Positions 35,221-44,878 are shown, counted from the stretch's first letter. The stretch: 64,000 nt of DNA from Formosa sp030427735 (GCF_051200825.1 NZ_CP195158.1:62001-126000), one strand, 5' to 3'. Notes: generated from the sequence alone by a model not told the origin. Numbers and translations are program-made.

Positions 35221-35860
35221 TGGGATCTTTAGGTTTAGGCGAAAGGTCTTCGGGATCGTTAACTATCATGTTTTTAACCTTGTCTCTTAGCATGGCTTTA
35301 TAAAAAGCGGCACGGCTTAAGGGTTCGTATTCTTCGGTTTCACCAAGTAAAACCAATGCGTCGCTTTTAGATTTTCTGTAACTGTATTGTGCCAAATTAC
35401 CAGTTCTGGTGCAAATGGCGTGTACTTTGGTAACATATTCGGCGGTAGCCATTAAATTGGGCATAGGGCCAAACGGATTTCCTTTAAAATCCATGTCTAA
35501 ACCAGCTACAATAACACGAATACCTTTATTGGCTAAATCGTTGCATACTCTAACAATCTCGTCGTCGAAAAACTGAGCTTCATCTATACCTACCACATCG
35601 CAACCATCTGCTAAAATAGGAATATTTGCTGCGGCGGGAACAGGAGTAGATCGTATTTCGTTGGCATCGTGCGAAACCACCATGTCTTCGTTGTAACGCA
35701 CATCTACAGAGGGTTTAAAGATTTCTACTTTCTGTTTGGCAAACTGTGCGCGCTTAAGTCTGCGAATTAATTCTTCGGTTTTTCCAGAGAACATCGATCC
35801 GCATATCACTTCTATCCACCCAAATTGTTCTTTATGATTTACTGTATTTTCGAGAAACAT
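35213..35860 (-). CDS. tdk: Thymidine kinase
   Basis: A 215-residue type II thymidine kinase: P-loop GSMFSGKTEELIRR (21-34), Walker B with catalytic Glu in VVGIDEAQFF, the FKGNPFGPMPNLMATAEYV lasso, and a zinc-site region in which only HAICTRTGN keeps an obvious Cys. It salvages thymidine to dTMP. It lies upstream of alr in the same unit and diverges from the acidic protein at 35963. Confidence 0.95.
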   Translation of the reverse strand: MFLENTVNHKEQFGWIEVICGSMFSGKTEELIRRLKRAQFAKQKVEIFKPSVDVRYNEDMVVSHDANEIRSTPVPAAANIPILADGCDVVGIDEAQFFDDEIVRVCNDLANKGIRVIVAGLDMDFKGNPFGPMPNLMATAEYVTKVHAICTRTGNLAQYSYRKSKSDALVLLGETEEYEPLSRAAFYKAMLRDKVKNMIVNDPEDLSPKPKDPNA

Positions 35861-35962
35861 TTTGTAATTTTAACACTAAAATTAGACAAACCCAGGTCTG
35901 CCCTAAAGGTGGCGTAAATTTATTAAAAATCAAAAGGCGAAAATAGTTTAAATCTAAAAGTT

Positions 35963-36712
35963 ATGAAGAAGAAGTTAGAATCGGAAATTAAAGATGTTGC
36001 ATATCGTATTCTTGGTATGAAAGATTTTGAAGACCTTAATACCATACATACAGAAGTTTCTGAACTTTTTGAAAAGCTTTCGGCGTTAAAATTTCTTCAA
36101 GATAATTTTAAAGATTCACCAGCTACTATTGCAAATGATTCCTCGTTTTTTGGGATGTTAGATAAAGCGTTTAATAATACTGTTACCGATAGTATAGAGT
36201 TGAATAATAACGTGTATGTGAAGGAAGAAGTTGATGAGGTCGAGGAAGATAATGAAGCTATTATCGAGCCTTTAATGGAAAAAATTAAGGATATCGTAGC
36301 ACAAATGCCCGAAGAGGCTGATGCCGTAGACGATTTATTTGAAGCAGTTACTCCAGAACAAAATTACCAATCCAACGATTTTGATGATCTTACAGCCGAT
36401 TTTAAAGATACACCCGTTTTCGAACCTGTTAAAAATCCGTTGTTAACCAACACCAAAAAATCCTTAAACGATAAATTAAAAGGTGGTGGATTAAATATAG
36501 GCTTAAACGATAAATTGGCGTTTATAAAACAGTTGTTCGATGGCAGTAACGAAGAATATCACCGCGTTATTGCTCAGGTAAACACCAGTAGTGATTTTGA
36601 AGAAGCTCGAAACCTGATTCAGAATGTCGTAAAAACAGAATACAATAATTGGCAAGGTAAAGAGGTGTTCGAAGAGCGTTTTATGGAAATTATAGAAGCC
36701 AGATTCAATTAA
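35963..36712 (+). CDS. Conserved acidic cytoplasmic protein, unknown function
   Basis: A 249-residue protein with no signal peptide or membrane segment. The N-terminal 50 residues (LESEIKDVAYRILGMKDFEDLNTIH) are helical; the middle (about 70-155) is very acidic and low in complexity; the C-terminal part, beginning with LNDKLKGGGLNIGLNDKLAFIKQLF, is a helical domain with conserved-looking FDEARNLI-like repeats. I do not recognise a catalytic motif. It resembles proteins kept at this position (beside tdk and rsmI) in Flavobacteriia. It may be an adaptor, but no function can be claimed. Confidence 0.8.
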   Translation: MKKKLESEIKDVAYRILGMKDFEDLNTIHTEVSELFEKLSALKFLQDNFKDSPATIANDSSFFGMLDKAFNNTVTDSIELNNNVYVKEEVDEVEEDNEAIIEPLMEKIKDIVAQMPEEADAVDDLFEAVTPEQNYQSNDFDDLTADFKDTPVFEPVKNPLLTNTKKSLNDKLKGGGLNIGLNDKLAFIKQLFDGSNEEYHRVIAQVNTSSDFEEARNLIQNVVKTEYNNWQGKEVFEERFMEIIEARFN

Positions 36713-36804
36713 ATAAAACTTAATTGCCTTAACCATTAGTTTAATAAATAGTTGTGCGTTAATTGATATTTGGGCACGACTTTGTTCTTGCCATTACAAT
36801 ACAT

Positions 36805-37476
36805 ATGAGCAAATTATATATAGTTCCTACACCCATCGGTAATTTAGAAGATATGACTTTTAGAGCCATTACTGTACTAAAAGCAGCCGATTTAATTTTA
36901 GCCGAAGATACCAGAACCTCTGGAAAATTATTAAAACACTTCGATATTGCCACTCCATCACAGTCGCACCATATGCACAACGAACATAAAACGGTCGATA
37001 ATTTGGTGCAAAAATTAAAAGCAGGAACAACCATAGCGCTAATTAGCGATGCTGGTACGCCAGCAATTTCCGATCCTGGATTTTTGTTAACCCGAGCCTG
37101 TGTAGAAAATAATATTCCAGTGGAATGCCTTCCAGGCGCTACAGCCTTTGTGCCGGCTTTAGTAAACTCGGGCTTGCCCAACGATAAGTTTGTGTTCGAA
37201 GGATTTTTACCCGTTAAAAAAGGGCGCCAAACACGACTGATGGTATTAGCCGAAGAAACACGTACTATTATTTTTTACGAATCACCGCATAAACTGATAA
37301 AGACTTTAACGCAATTTTGCGAGTATTTTGGAGACGACAGACCCGTTTCGGTATCTCGAGAGCTTACCAAATTGTACGAAGAAACCGTTAGAGGCACAGC
37401 AAAAGAAGTATTAGACTATTACACCAATAAGCCGCCAAAAGGAGAAATAGTAATTGTAGTTGGAGGTAAAAAATAA
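36805..37476 (+). CDS. rsmI: 16S rRNA (cytidine-2'-O)-methyltransferase
   Basis: A 223-residue SAM-dependent methyltransferase of the tetrapyrrole-methylase fold. The start at ATG 36805 gives the classical MSKLYIVPTPIGNLEDMT; a longer frame from 36763 only adds unconserved residues. Motifs LAEDTRTSGKLLKHF, ALISDAGTPAISDPG and EGFLPVKKGRQ are diagnostic. It modifies C1402 of 16S rRNA. The HopJ-family gene follows 15 bp downstream. Confidence 0.95.
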   Translation: MSKLYIVPTPIGNLEDMTFRAITVLKAADLILAEDTRTSGKLLKHFDIATPSQSHHMHNEHKTVDNLVQKLKAGTTIALISDAGTPAISDPGFLLTRACVENNIPVECLPGATAFVPALVNSGLPNDKFVFEGFLPVKKGRQTRLMVLAEETRTIIFYESPHKLIKTLTQFCEYFGDDRPVSVSRELTKLYEETVRGTAKEVLDYYTNKPPKGEIVIVVGGKK

Positions 37477-37491
37477 TTTAAAAGACTTAAA

Positions 37492-37836
37492 ATGACGATA
37501 GATACATTTAAACAAAAATTGCAAAATACACCAGAACGTATAGTTTTTGCAGATACAATGGCTGTTATAGACGAGAATTACCAATTTACACCCACACACT
37601 TTACTAACGGAGATGTAGAAAACCAAGCTGGTGAAAATTCAGGGTCTTGTAAATTATTGGCTTTTGCCAAATTGCAAGGTTTTACAAAGACAGAAACATT
37701 GGCTTGTTTTGGGCAGTTTTATTTTCAAGATGTGTTACAGGATCCTAATGGTTCAGGGCATCAAAACATTCGTAATTTTATGGAAACTGGTTTTGAAGGA
37801 GTGCAGTTTGACGGTGAACCGCTGAAAGCTAAGTAG
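37492..37836 (+). CDS. HopJ type III effector-family protein
   Basis: A 114-residue protein matching the HopJ family: FADTMAVIDENYQFTPTHFTNGD, NQAGENSGSCKLLAFAKLQG and TLACFGQFYFQDVL. Despite the name, homologues are widespread in free-living bacteria without type III secretion, and no secretion genes are nearby; a housekeeping or metabolic role is more likely. It sits 15 bp after rsmI and is probably co-transcribed. Confidence 0.85.
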   Translation: MTIDTFKQKLQNTPERIVFADTMAVIDENYQFTPTHFTNGDVENQAGENSGSCKLLAFAKLQGFTKTETLACFGQFYFQDVLQDPNGSGHQNIRNFMETGFEGVQFDGEPLKAK

Positions 37837-37997
37837 TTCTCAAAGAATTGAAAATTTAAATTATAGACTGATTAGGAAATACTCTCCAATTATCAACCAA
37901 ATTCCAATTACCATATTGCACCATTAGTACATTGCAACATTGTTACATTAGTAAATTAAATAGTATTTTTGATTTTTCAATTAAAATCTAAGAAATC

Positions 37998-38420
37998 ATG
38001 TCGCATATTGTAACTACCCAGTGGAAAAAAAATGTAAAGTTCGAGTCTGATAATCCAAGCGGAAATTCAGTGTTTATAGATTTGGGACCAGAAAATGGAG
38101 GTAAAGGCGAAGGCTTGCGTCCAAAGGCCTTAATGCTTACGGCTTTGGCAGGTTGTTCGGGTGTGGATATTACACCAATGCTGGAAAAAATGAAGGTTGC
38201 AATAGACGATTTTAAAATTGTAATTGAAGGCCATTTAACCGAAGAAATACCATCTTACTACCACACGGTTACGGTAGATTATCATTTTTATGGGAACGAT
38301 TTAGACGAGAAAAAAATTAATCGTGCTGTAAATCTTTCAGTTGATAAATATTGTGGCGTTATGGAAATGTTTCGTCGTTTTGCCGAAATAAAAGTTACTT
38401 CACATTTTCATAACCAGTAA
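37998..38420 (+). CDS. OsmC/Ohr-family peroxide-defence protein
   Basis: A 140-residue OsmC-fold protein. The first redox Cys is in TALAGCSGVDI and the second in SVDKYCGVMEMF; the strand FESDNPSGNSVFIDLGPENGG-like start and GEGLRPKALML match the YhfA-like branch. It likely reduces organic hydroperoxides with a dithiol. It stands 162 bp after the HopJ gene and 21 bp before recJ. Confidence 0.9.
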   Translation: MSHIVTTQWKKNVKFESDNPSGNSVFIDLGPENGGKGEGLRPKALMLTALAGCSGVDITPMLEKMKVAIDDFKIVIEGHLTEEIPSYYHTVTVDYHFYGNDLDEKKINRAVNLSVDKYCGVMEMFRRFAEIKVTSHFHNQ

Positions 38421-38441
38421 AAACAGTATTTAGAATTTTGT

Positions 38442-40136
38442 ATGCGTTGGACCATAAAACCCAAACCAGAATCTCATAAAATTGAAGCCTTAAAAAATGC
38501 CCTGCAAGTAGATGAGGTAATTGCTACTTTACTCATTCAGCGTGGTATCGAAACTTACGACGCGGCTAAATCGTTTTTCCGACCAGATTTAAGCGAATTA
38601 CACGATCCGTTTTTAATGCGTGATATGGATAAAGCGGTGGCTAGAATAGAGCAAGCTCTGGAAGCGGGCGAAAATATTATGGTTTATGGCGATTACGATG
38701 TCGATGGCACCACCTCGGTGGCTTTAATAAGTTCATATTTACGAACACGCCAAGATAATATTGCGACCTACATTCCCGATCGTTACGACGAAGGTTACGG
38801 CGTGTCGTATAAAGGCATCGATTTTGCACACGACAACGACATAACACTTATTGTGGCTTTAGACTGTGGTATAAAAGCTATCGATAAAGTGGCTTATGCC
38901 AAGGAGAAAGGCATCGATTTTATTATCTGTGATCACCACCGGCCAGGTGCAGAACTTCCAGATGCAGCTGCTGTACTCGATCCAAAACGCGACGATTGTA
39001 AATACCCATATAAAGAACTTTGTGGTTGTGGAGTAGGGTTTAAACTGATTCAGGCTTTGGCCGAACGTGAAGGTTTAGGACTTCAGGATTTACAAGTGTA
39101 TCTAGATTTAGTAGCGACAGCCATTGGTGCCGATATTGTACCCATTACAGGTGAAAATAGGGTGTTGGCCTATTACGGACTTCAAGTGATAAACAGCAAT
39201 CCGAGAGCTGGAATTCAAGCCATTTTAAATCAGGTGAAAAAAACAGAATTCACCATTACCGATGTCGTATTTATAGTTGCGCCAAGAATCAATGCTGCTG
39301 GACGTATGAAACACGGCAATTACGCCGTGCAATTACTTACAGAACAAGATTTGACATTGGCCGAGCAATTTGCAGCAGAGATAGAACAGTTTAATTTAGA
39401 TCGACGTGAAGCCGATCAGGATATTACCAAACAGGCGTTAATCCAAATTGAAACGAATAAGGAACAAGAGCGTTTAACCACAGTAGTGTATCAAGAAGAT
39501 TGGCATAAGGGTGTTATTGGTATTGTGGCGTCGCGTTTAACCGAAACGTATTACCGTCCCACATTGGTGTTCACCAAAAGTGGAGACAAGTTAGCGGCAT
39601 CGGCACGTTCTGTAATTGGATTTGATGTATATAATGCTTTGGAAGCTTGTAGCGAGCATATCGAGCAGTTTGGTGGTCACAAATACGCAGCAGGTTTAAC
39701 ATTAAAGCAAGAAAATTACGAGGCGTTTAAACAAGCTTTTGAGGATGCTGTATCTAATACAATCGATCGTAAATTGTTAACTCCAGAACTTAAGATAGAT
39801 GCTAGAATCTCTTTTAATGAGATCACGCCTAAGTTTTACCGTATTTTAAAGCAGTTTGCGCCGCTTGGCCCAGGAAATATGTCGCCAATTTTTATAACCG
39901 AAGATGTGTTAGATACCGGATATAGTAAAAAAGTTGGAAAAGACGAAGAGCATTTAAGAGTTGTACTAAAACAGCCTAACGCCCCAACTTTTACCGGTAT
40001 AGGATTTGGTTTAGGCGATAAAATCGATATCGTATCTACTACCAAACCTTTTAATATTGCATATTCTGTTGATGAAAACCATTGGAATGGGGAGGTGAGT
40101 TTGCAGCTGAAACTTCGGGATTTAAACACGTGGTAA
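38442..40136 (+). CDS. recJ: Single-stranded-DNA-specific exonuclease
   Basis: A 564-residue RecJ: DHH domain with MVYGDYDVDGTTSVAL (80-95) and ICDHHRPG (about 163), DHHA1 domain with QFGGHKYAAGLTL, and a C-terminal OB fold (about 450-560). It degrades 5' ends of single-stranded DNA in recombination and mismatch repair. All metal-ligand Asp/His motifs are intact. Confidence 0.97.
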   Translation: MRWTIKPKPESHKIEALKNALQVDEVIATLLIQRGIETYDAAKSFFRPDLSELHDPFLMRDMDKAVARIEQALEAGENIMVYGDYDVDGTTSVALISSYLRTRQDNIATYIPDRYDEGYGVSYKGIDFAHDNDITLIVALDCGIKAIDKVAYAKEKGIDFIICDHHRPGAELPDAAAVLDPKRDDCKYPYKELCGCGVGFKLIQALAEREGLGLQDLQVYLDLVATAIGADIVPITGENRVLAYYGLQVINSNPRAGIQAILNQVKKTEFTITDVVFIVAPRINAAGRMKHGNYAVQLLTEQDLTLAEQFAAEIEQFNLDRREADQDITKQALIQIETNKEQERLTTVVYQEDWHKGVIGIVASRLTETYYRPTLVFTKSGDKLAASARSVIGFDVYNALEACSEHIEQFGGHKYAAGLTLKQENYEAFKQAFEDAVSNTIDRKLLTPELKIDARISFNEITPKFYRILKQFAPLGPGNMSPIFITEDVLDTGYSKKVGKDEEHLRVVLKQPNAPTFTGIGFGLGDKIDIVSTTKPFNIAYSVDENHWNGEVSLQLKLRDLNTW

Positions 40137-40277
40137 GTATTTACAATATTTGGTGTCTTAAAGGACAATACTTTCTTTTTTTTAAAGCCTTGTTTATTTA
40201 TCAATAAAAAAATAATTTATTTTTATTTAGATTAATTATAAATAATCGGTTAATTTAGTAGCTCAAAAGTATAGCTT

Positions 40278-40637
40278 ATGAGCCAAGACATTAATAAATT
40301 ATATCATAACGACTTTGGGGTGGCGTTTATTTGGAACCAAGAAGCAGAAAAGACCAAGACGCCTAAAATTCAAATTATTTTTCGAGATATGGGGTTTTAT
40401 TTAACCTATAACGAAATTATTCAATTTAGGAAGCAAGTACATATTGTTAAGCAATCAAATCCCTGTTTTAAGTGTAAGCGCCAAGATTATAGCAGAAATA
40501 TGCTTTTAAAAACACCAAGTAAGCAGGTAGATTTAGCGATAAATTCGGCAGAATTACAAGAGATAGACGATTTAATAAACGGTACTCTATTTCATATTCA
40601 TTTGCACGATTACGTGAATGAGCTTTGTAAGAATTAG
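40278..40637 (+). CDS. DUF6686-like conserved protein
   Basis: A 119-residue cytoplasmic protein with CFKCKRQDYSRNMLLKTP, holding a CxxC that could bind metal, and FRDMGFYLTYNEIIQFRKQV. It resembles the small Bacteroidota family DUF6686; the assignment is from memory and the function is unknown. It is a single gene, 141 bp after recJ and 213 bp before the MFS gene, with nothing remarkable in either gap. Confidence 0.65.
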   Translation: MSQDINKLYHNDFGVAFIWNQEAEKTKTPKIQIIFRDMGFYLTYNEIIQFRKQVHIVKQSNPCFKCKRQDYSRNMLLKTPSKQVDLAINSAELQEIDDLINGTLFHIHLHDYVNELCKN

Positions 40638-40850
40638 TATTCAGTAGCAATTTGCGTTTGGCAGTAGTAGATAAAAAGTAGTGTAAGGACTTCAATCGTA
40701 AATGTTCAAATTAGCTCATATTTAAATCGATACATGTTATTAGGTTATATTCTAGTATACAGCTGTCCTGGATCTCATTGCTAACTACGCACTACTAAAG
40801 TCTTACCCTAATCAAATTAACCGTATTTTTGGTTTCAATTACAAATCCTT

Positions 40851-42113
40851 ATGAAACAACAAGACCCTTACGCAGCCCTGCGTTATAAAGAATTCAATTG
40901 GTTTTTATTGGTGCGTTTTGCTATGGTATTTGCTTGGTCCATGCAGTTTATCGTTATCGAATGGCAGGTGTATAGTTTGACTAAAAATCCGTTGTCTTTG
41001 GGCATTATCGGGCTAATGGAAGTGATTCCTGCAGTTTCCATGGCTTTGTTTGCGGGGCATATCGTAGACCAAAAAGAAAAGCGGAATTTATTGTTTACAT
41101 GTATTGCGGGTTTTTCGGTAATTAGTTTGGGCTTGTTTCTGCTAACTTGGCCTAGAATGGTTGCAGGATTTTCTGAGCATTCTGTACTATACGCCATTTA
41201 TGCATTGGTGTTTTTAGGTGGATTCGTTCGCGCATTTCTGGGGCCAACTATCTTTTCGTTAATGGCCTTGGTAGTGCCTAAAAAAGTTTATCCTAATGCG
41301 GCTACGTGGAGCAGCTCGGTGTGGCAAATGGGAGCGGTTTTAGGGCCTGCGCTGGCGGGGTTTTCCATACACTTAATTGGTGTGCATTGGTCTATGTGTT
41401 TAATTGTTGGTTTTGCTGTAACGGCCTTGTTGGCTTTGACACAAATTTCTAAAAAACCTATTTTAAATCCGAAGATAGGCGAGCCTGTTATGCAGAGTTT
41501 AAAAGAAGGTGTGAAGTTTGTGTTTAATACCAAAGCCATTTTAGGAGCCATAACTTTAGATATGGTTGCGGTATTATTTGGTGGTGCTGTAGCCTTGTTG
41601 CCTGTTTTTGCTCAGGATATTTTAAAAGTAGGGCCGCAAGGTTTTGGTGTACTGCGTGCTGCGCCAGCGGTAGGAGCTTGCATTACCATGCTTATTTCGG
41701 CCTATGTGCCTTTAAATAAAAATGCAGGTATGAAACTCCTCGTAGCTATTTTTGGATTTGGAGCAAGTATTATTGTCTTCGGACTCTCCACCTGGTTTTG
41801 GATTTCGGTAGGCGCACTGTTTTTTAGCGGGGTTTTCGATGGTATTTCCATGGTGATTCGCCAGACCATTTTACAGCTAAAAACACCCGACCATATGCGC
41901 GGTCGTGTGGCTTCCGTAAATTCGATGTTTGTGGGATCTTCTAATGAATTAGGCGCTTTTGAAAGTGGTTTAACCGCAAAACTAATGGGCACTGTTACAG
42001 CAGTGGTATTTGGAGGAAGTATGACATTATTAATCGTAACAGCAACCGGACTGTTTTCACCAAGTTTTAGACGCTTGGATTTGCGTAAAGATCTGGAGGA
42101 ACATTCTAGTTAG
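40851..42113 (+). CDS. MFS exporter (EntS/MFS_3 type)
   Basis: A 420-residue major-facilitator protein with about 12 membrane segments. The start KEFNWFLLVRFAMVFAWSMQFIVIEWQVYSLTKNP-type region, the FAGHIVDQKEKRNLL loop 2-3 motif and RVASVNSMFVGSSNELGAFESG are typical of the MFS_3/EntS group, which exports siderophores or drugs. The substrate is unknown. It converges on lpxH with 122 bp between stops. Confidence 0.87.
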   Translation: MKQQDPYAALRYKEFNWFLLVRFAMVFAWSMQFIVIEWQVYSLTKNPLSLGIIGLMEVIPAVSMALFAGHIVDQKEKRNLLFTCIAGFSVISLGLFLLTWPRMVAGFSEHSVLYAIYALVFLGGFVRAFLGPTIFSLMALVVPKKVYPNAATWSSSVWQMGAVLGPALAGFSIHLIGVHWSMCLIVGFAVTALLALTQISKKPILNPKIGEPVMQSLKEGVKFVFNTKAILGAITLDMVAVLFGGAVALLPVFAQDILKVGPQGFGVLRAAPAVGACITMLISAYVPLNKNAGMKLLVAIFGFGASIIVFGLSTWFWISVGALFFSGVFDGISMVIRQTILQLKTPDHMRGRVASVNSMFVGSSNELGAFESGLTAKLMGTVTAVVFGGSMTLLIVTATGLFSPSFRRLDLRKDLEEHSS

Positions 42114-42235
42114 TAGTGAAGCGGTGGTTTAGTGAAACGGTAATTGCTTGGGTAAATTGGTTTGTAACTGAAAATAAAAGCTCAATACGCATTACTATTT
42201 TAACGCATTTTCAAATTAGCCCAGCTTCCAGCTGT

Positions 42236-43000
42236 CTAGCTTTTTGGGTCAAGTTCTTTCAACTCAAACTTTTCTCCATCAAACTTTCCGTAAGTGTAAT
42301 AGTTTATCCAGTCGCCCAGATTAAAGTATTTAGACGTATCGTTTAGCTGAACTTCCATAGGCAAGTGGCGGTGTCCGAAAACAAAAAAATCGTAGTGTTT
42401 GCTTTCTAGTTTGCGCTTGCAATACTGTACGAGCCATTCGTTGTCTTCGCCTAAAAATTTAGCGTCTTCATCGCCAGAAATCAGTTTGTTTTTAACCGAC
42501 ATATATTGGGCTAGACGCACGCCTAAATCGGGGTGTAACCAACGAAATAACCATTTGGAAAACGGATTGGTAAACACTTTTTTCATGCGTTTATAGCCTT
42601 TGTCACCAGGTCCTAAACCATCGCCATGACCAATTAAAAAGGTTTTGTTGTTAAAAGTGAATTCCTTTGGTTTGTGGTACACGGGGATGTTGAGTTCGGT
42701 TTCGAAATAATCGTCCATCCATAAATCGTGATTCCCTACAAAAAAGTAAATGGGAATGCCTGCATCGCGTAATTCGGCAAGCTTGCCTAAGGTTCTTACA
42801 AAGCCTTTTGGTACTACGGTTTTGTATTCGAACCAGAAATCGAACAAATCGCCAAGCAGAAAAATGGCGGCGGCATCGTGTTTTATGCTATCCAGCCAGG
42901 CTACAAACTTTTTTTCTCGTGGCAGAGATTCCTCTGCCGTAGGAGCACCCAGATGATTGTCGGATGAAAAATAAATGTATTTGCCGTTGGGAATTTGCAT
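42236..43000 (-). CDS. lpxH: UDP-2,3-diacylglucosamine diphosphatase
   Basis: A 254-residue calcineurin-like phosphoesterase. All metal motifs are visible: SSDNHLG, LLGDLFDFWFEY, VGNHDLWMDDY, GHGDGLGPGDKGYKRMKK and FGHRHLP. This combination, with the GDKGYKRMKKVF insertion, is the Bacteroidota LpxH of lipid A synthesis. In SDNHLG an Asn takes the second position of the usual DxH. It hydrolyses UDP-diacylglucosamine to lipid X at the inner membrane. It is single. Confidence 0.93.
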   Translation of the reverse strand: MQIPNGKYIYFSSDNHLGAPTAEESLPREKKFVAWLDSIKHDAAAIFLLGDLFDFWFEYKTVVPKGFVRTLGKLAELRDAGIPIYFFVGNHDLWMDDYFETELNIPVYHKPKEFTFNNKTFLIGHGDGLGPGDKGYKRMKKVFTNPFSKWLFRWLHPDLGVRLAQYMSVKNKLISGDEDAKFLGEDNEWLVQYCKRKLESKHYDFFVFGHRHLPMEVQLNDTSKYFNLGDWINYYTYGKFDGEKFELKELDPKS

Positions 43001-43539
43001 GGTGTAAATATAAAAATTGTTTTCTCGATTTTTTTAAATTGGAGTATGAGTTTATATTGAAATCTTTAATTTTCTAAATAGGTTATTGTTCATTGGTCTC
43101 AGTCGTTAGTTTAAACTATGCACTTTTAGAGCAAGATTTTCAGTTTCTATAAATATTTTTGCGCCACGAATGCACGAATAATTGATATAGTTTTTATAAA
43201 ACCATTCGTGTATTTGTGGCTATAATGAACACAAATAATTAGACTTTCAGTCTGTTTCAAACCTATGGACTTCCAGTCTAAAGTGGTTCATTTTTTCCAT
43301 TGATAAAAGACGAAATCGATATTAAGAGATCCAAGAACTCCATAATTTATGATAATAAAGCGTGATCTAACCAAAAAAAAATAGGCTTACGATAAATTTT
43401 CGATAGGCCATTAGTTATTTCTAAATGTTAATTTTGGTTAGAATTTGCGTTAAGGATTGAGCGTTTGTTGGAGCTCTTTTTAAGGTTATTAAACCTTAAA
43501 AAAGCGACTCGCGAAAGCCTGACCCATTAGGGGAACGCC
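43001..43539. repeat. Gene-free stretch with inverted repeats and a hairpin
   Basis: A 539-bp gap between lpxH and queD. It holds an imperfect inverted repeat (GCCACGAATGCACGAAT at 43163-43179 and ATTCGTGTATTTGTGGC at 43204-43220, 15 of 17 pairing), two near-copies of GACTTTCAGTC / GACTTCCAGTC around 43240-43280, and a perfect 11-bp hairpin TTTTTAAGGTT / AACCTTAAAAA (43477-43502) just past the queD stop. Between hairpin and stop lie a short GCGACTCGC dyad and CCC-ATTA-GGG. These look like dispersed repeat remnants plus an unusual 3' structure. No coding frame is supported. Confidence 0.55.
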
Positions 43540-43992
43540 CTAATTATTATCGGCGGCATACCACTCGGCAAAACTGCTTTCGGTCTCCTGTAATTTTAAG
43601 GCGTGTAACTGGATGTGTTCTGGAAGGTGTTGCTGAATTTTTTTAGCAAAATCGATTACCATCATCTCGCTTGTGGGCTGGTAATCTACCAAAAGCACAT
43701 TATGTCCGCGTGTTTCCAGTTCTTTCGCCAGTTCTACATGTGGTGTGTTTTTGTTAAATACGGTAGCGTGATCGAAGACATCTACAATTTCGTGCTTTAC
43801 GATTTTTTTTAAATCGCCAAAATCGATTACCATGCCAAATTTTACGTTGCTGTTATCGGTAATGGGCGTGCCAATTACGGTAACCGATAGTTTGTAGCTG
43901 TGGCCGTGGACGTTCTTGCATTTACCGTCGTAGCCGTACAGGGCGTGACCGGTTTCGAAAGTGAATTGTTTGGTGATGCGAATCTTGCTCAT
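43540..43992 (-). CDS. queD: 6-carboxytetrahydropterin synthase
   Basis: A 150-residue QueD/PTPS-family protein. Zinc ligands are His16 (FETGHAL), His29 and His31 (NVHGHSYKL), and the catalytic Cys25 lies in GKCKNVHGH; GMVIDFGDLKK and DHATVFNKNTPH follow. It converts dihydroneopterin triphosphate to 6-carboxytetrahydropterin for queuosine. Cys25 favours QueD over eukaryote-type PTPS. It is a single gene. Confidence 0.93.
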   Translation of the reverse strand: MSKIRITKQFTFETGHALYGYDGKCKNVHGHSYKLSVTVIGTPITDNSNVKFGMVIDFGDLKKIVKHEIVDVFDHATVFNKNTPHVELAKELETRGHNVLLVDYQPTSEMMVIDFAKKIQQHLPEHIQLHALKLQETESSFAEWYAADNN

Positions 43993-44132
43993 TTCAAAAT
44001 TAATTTAACAGTGCAAAGGTAGCCAATTTGTAAAAGCAATTTGTTTTTCGCCTATATTTGCGCGCTTTTTGTTGAAAACATAGGCTAATATGTTAAAATT
44101 TAAGGGTGTAACTAAATGAATAGACGCTTTTA

Positions 44133-44774
44133 ATGCAAATGCTTTTTGAGCATTTGGAGCTTGCTGAAAATCCGTTATACGAGAGGGTCATAGATGATCT
44201 TTTGAATCAGCAGTACAGTATTGTAGATGACTTTTTTGATGCCGATGAGGTTTTAAAACTTCGGGAATCTATTTTACTAAAATATGAGGATGATGCATTT
44301 AAGAGGGCTGCCATTGGCAATCGCGTAAATGAAACGATAGAAAAATCGATCCGTGGCGATGTGATTCTTTGGATAGACGAGCAGACGCAAAATGCAGCAG
44401 AAACCTTGTTTTTTAACAAAATAAATGCCTTGGTGCACTATTTAAACAGAACTTGTTTTTTGGGGATATTGCATAAGGAGTTTCATTATGCTATTTATCC
44501 TAAAGGTACGTTTTACAAGCGGCATTTAGATACGTTTCAAAACGACGACCGCAGAAAATTGTCGTTTGTATGTTATTTGAACGACGAAAATTGGTTGCCT
44601 GAAAATGGTGGCGAATTGGTAATATATACCAACGAAAACGGCGTTGAGGTTGAAAAAGTAATTTACCCGTTTCCAGGGCGTGTTGTTATTTTTGAAAGTC
44701 AGCTGTTGGAACACGAAGTAAAACCTGTAAATACTAAACGGTATAGCATTACAGGTTGGCTAAAAACGCGTTAA
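44133..44774 (+). CDS. 2-oxoglutarate/Fe(II)-dependent oxygenase (prolyl-4-hydroxylase type)
   Basis: A 213-residue dioxygenase. Iron ligands His131 and Asp133 (KRHLDTF) and His194 (LEHEV), and the 2-oxoglutarate-binding Arg203 (TKRYSITGW) are all present, with LNDENWLPENGGELVIY between them. It belongs to the P4H-like group that hydroxylates proteins. The substrate is unknown. The start may be ATG 44133 or 44139. It converges on two very small membrane-protein genes with 2 bp between stops. Confidence 0.9.
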   Translation: MQMLFEHLELAENPLYERVIDDLLNQQYSIVDDFFDADEVLKLRESILLKYEDDAFKRAAIGNRVNETIEKSIRGDVILWIDEQTQNAAETLFFNKINALVHYLNRTCFLGILHKEFHYAIYPKGTFYKRHLDTFQNDDRRKLSFVCYLNDENWLPENGGELVIYTNENGVEVEKVIYPFPGRVVIFESQLLEHEVKPVNTKRYSITGWLKTR

Positions 44775-44776
44775 AC

Positions 44777-44878
44777 CTAACGGCGATTTTTTGTGCGGTT
44801 GTAAACATAAATTATTACCAGTACTAAAGCCAGTACTAGGAACAGGCCGTTTCCGCTTAAAAAGTTTAAAATATTCAT
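44777..44878 (-). CDS. Tiny single-span membrane protein (33 residues)
   Basis: MNILNFLSGNGLFLVLALVL is the start; a hydrophobic helix (about 11-25) is followed by a basic tail YNRTKNRR. The ATG overlaps the TGA of the preceding 55-residue gene as ATGA, a classical sign of coupled translation, which is the main support for both genes. No known family is recognised. The stop is 2 bp from the convergent oxygenase stop. It could be a subunit or a regulator of a membrane complex; no function can be assigned. Confidence 0.6.
   Translation of the reverse strand: MNILNFLSGNGLFLVLALVLVIIYVYNRTKNRR

Noticed and set aside
36759..37181. 140-residue minus-strand frame over rsmI
   Set aside because: Lies fully opposite the conserved N-terminal half of RsmI.
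37492..37836. HopJ-family protein as a secreted virulence effector
   Set aside because: No type III secretion genes, no signal, and the family is common in free-living bacteria; the name is historical.
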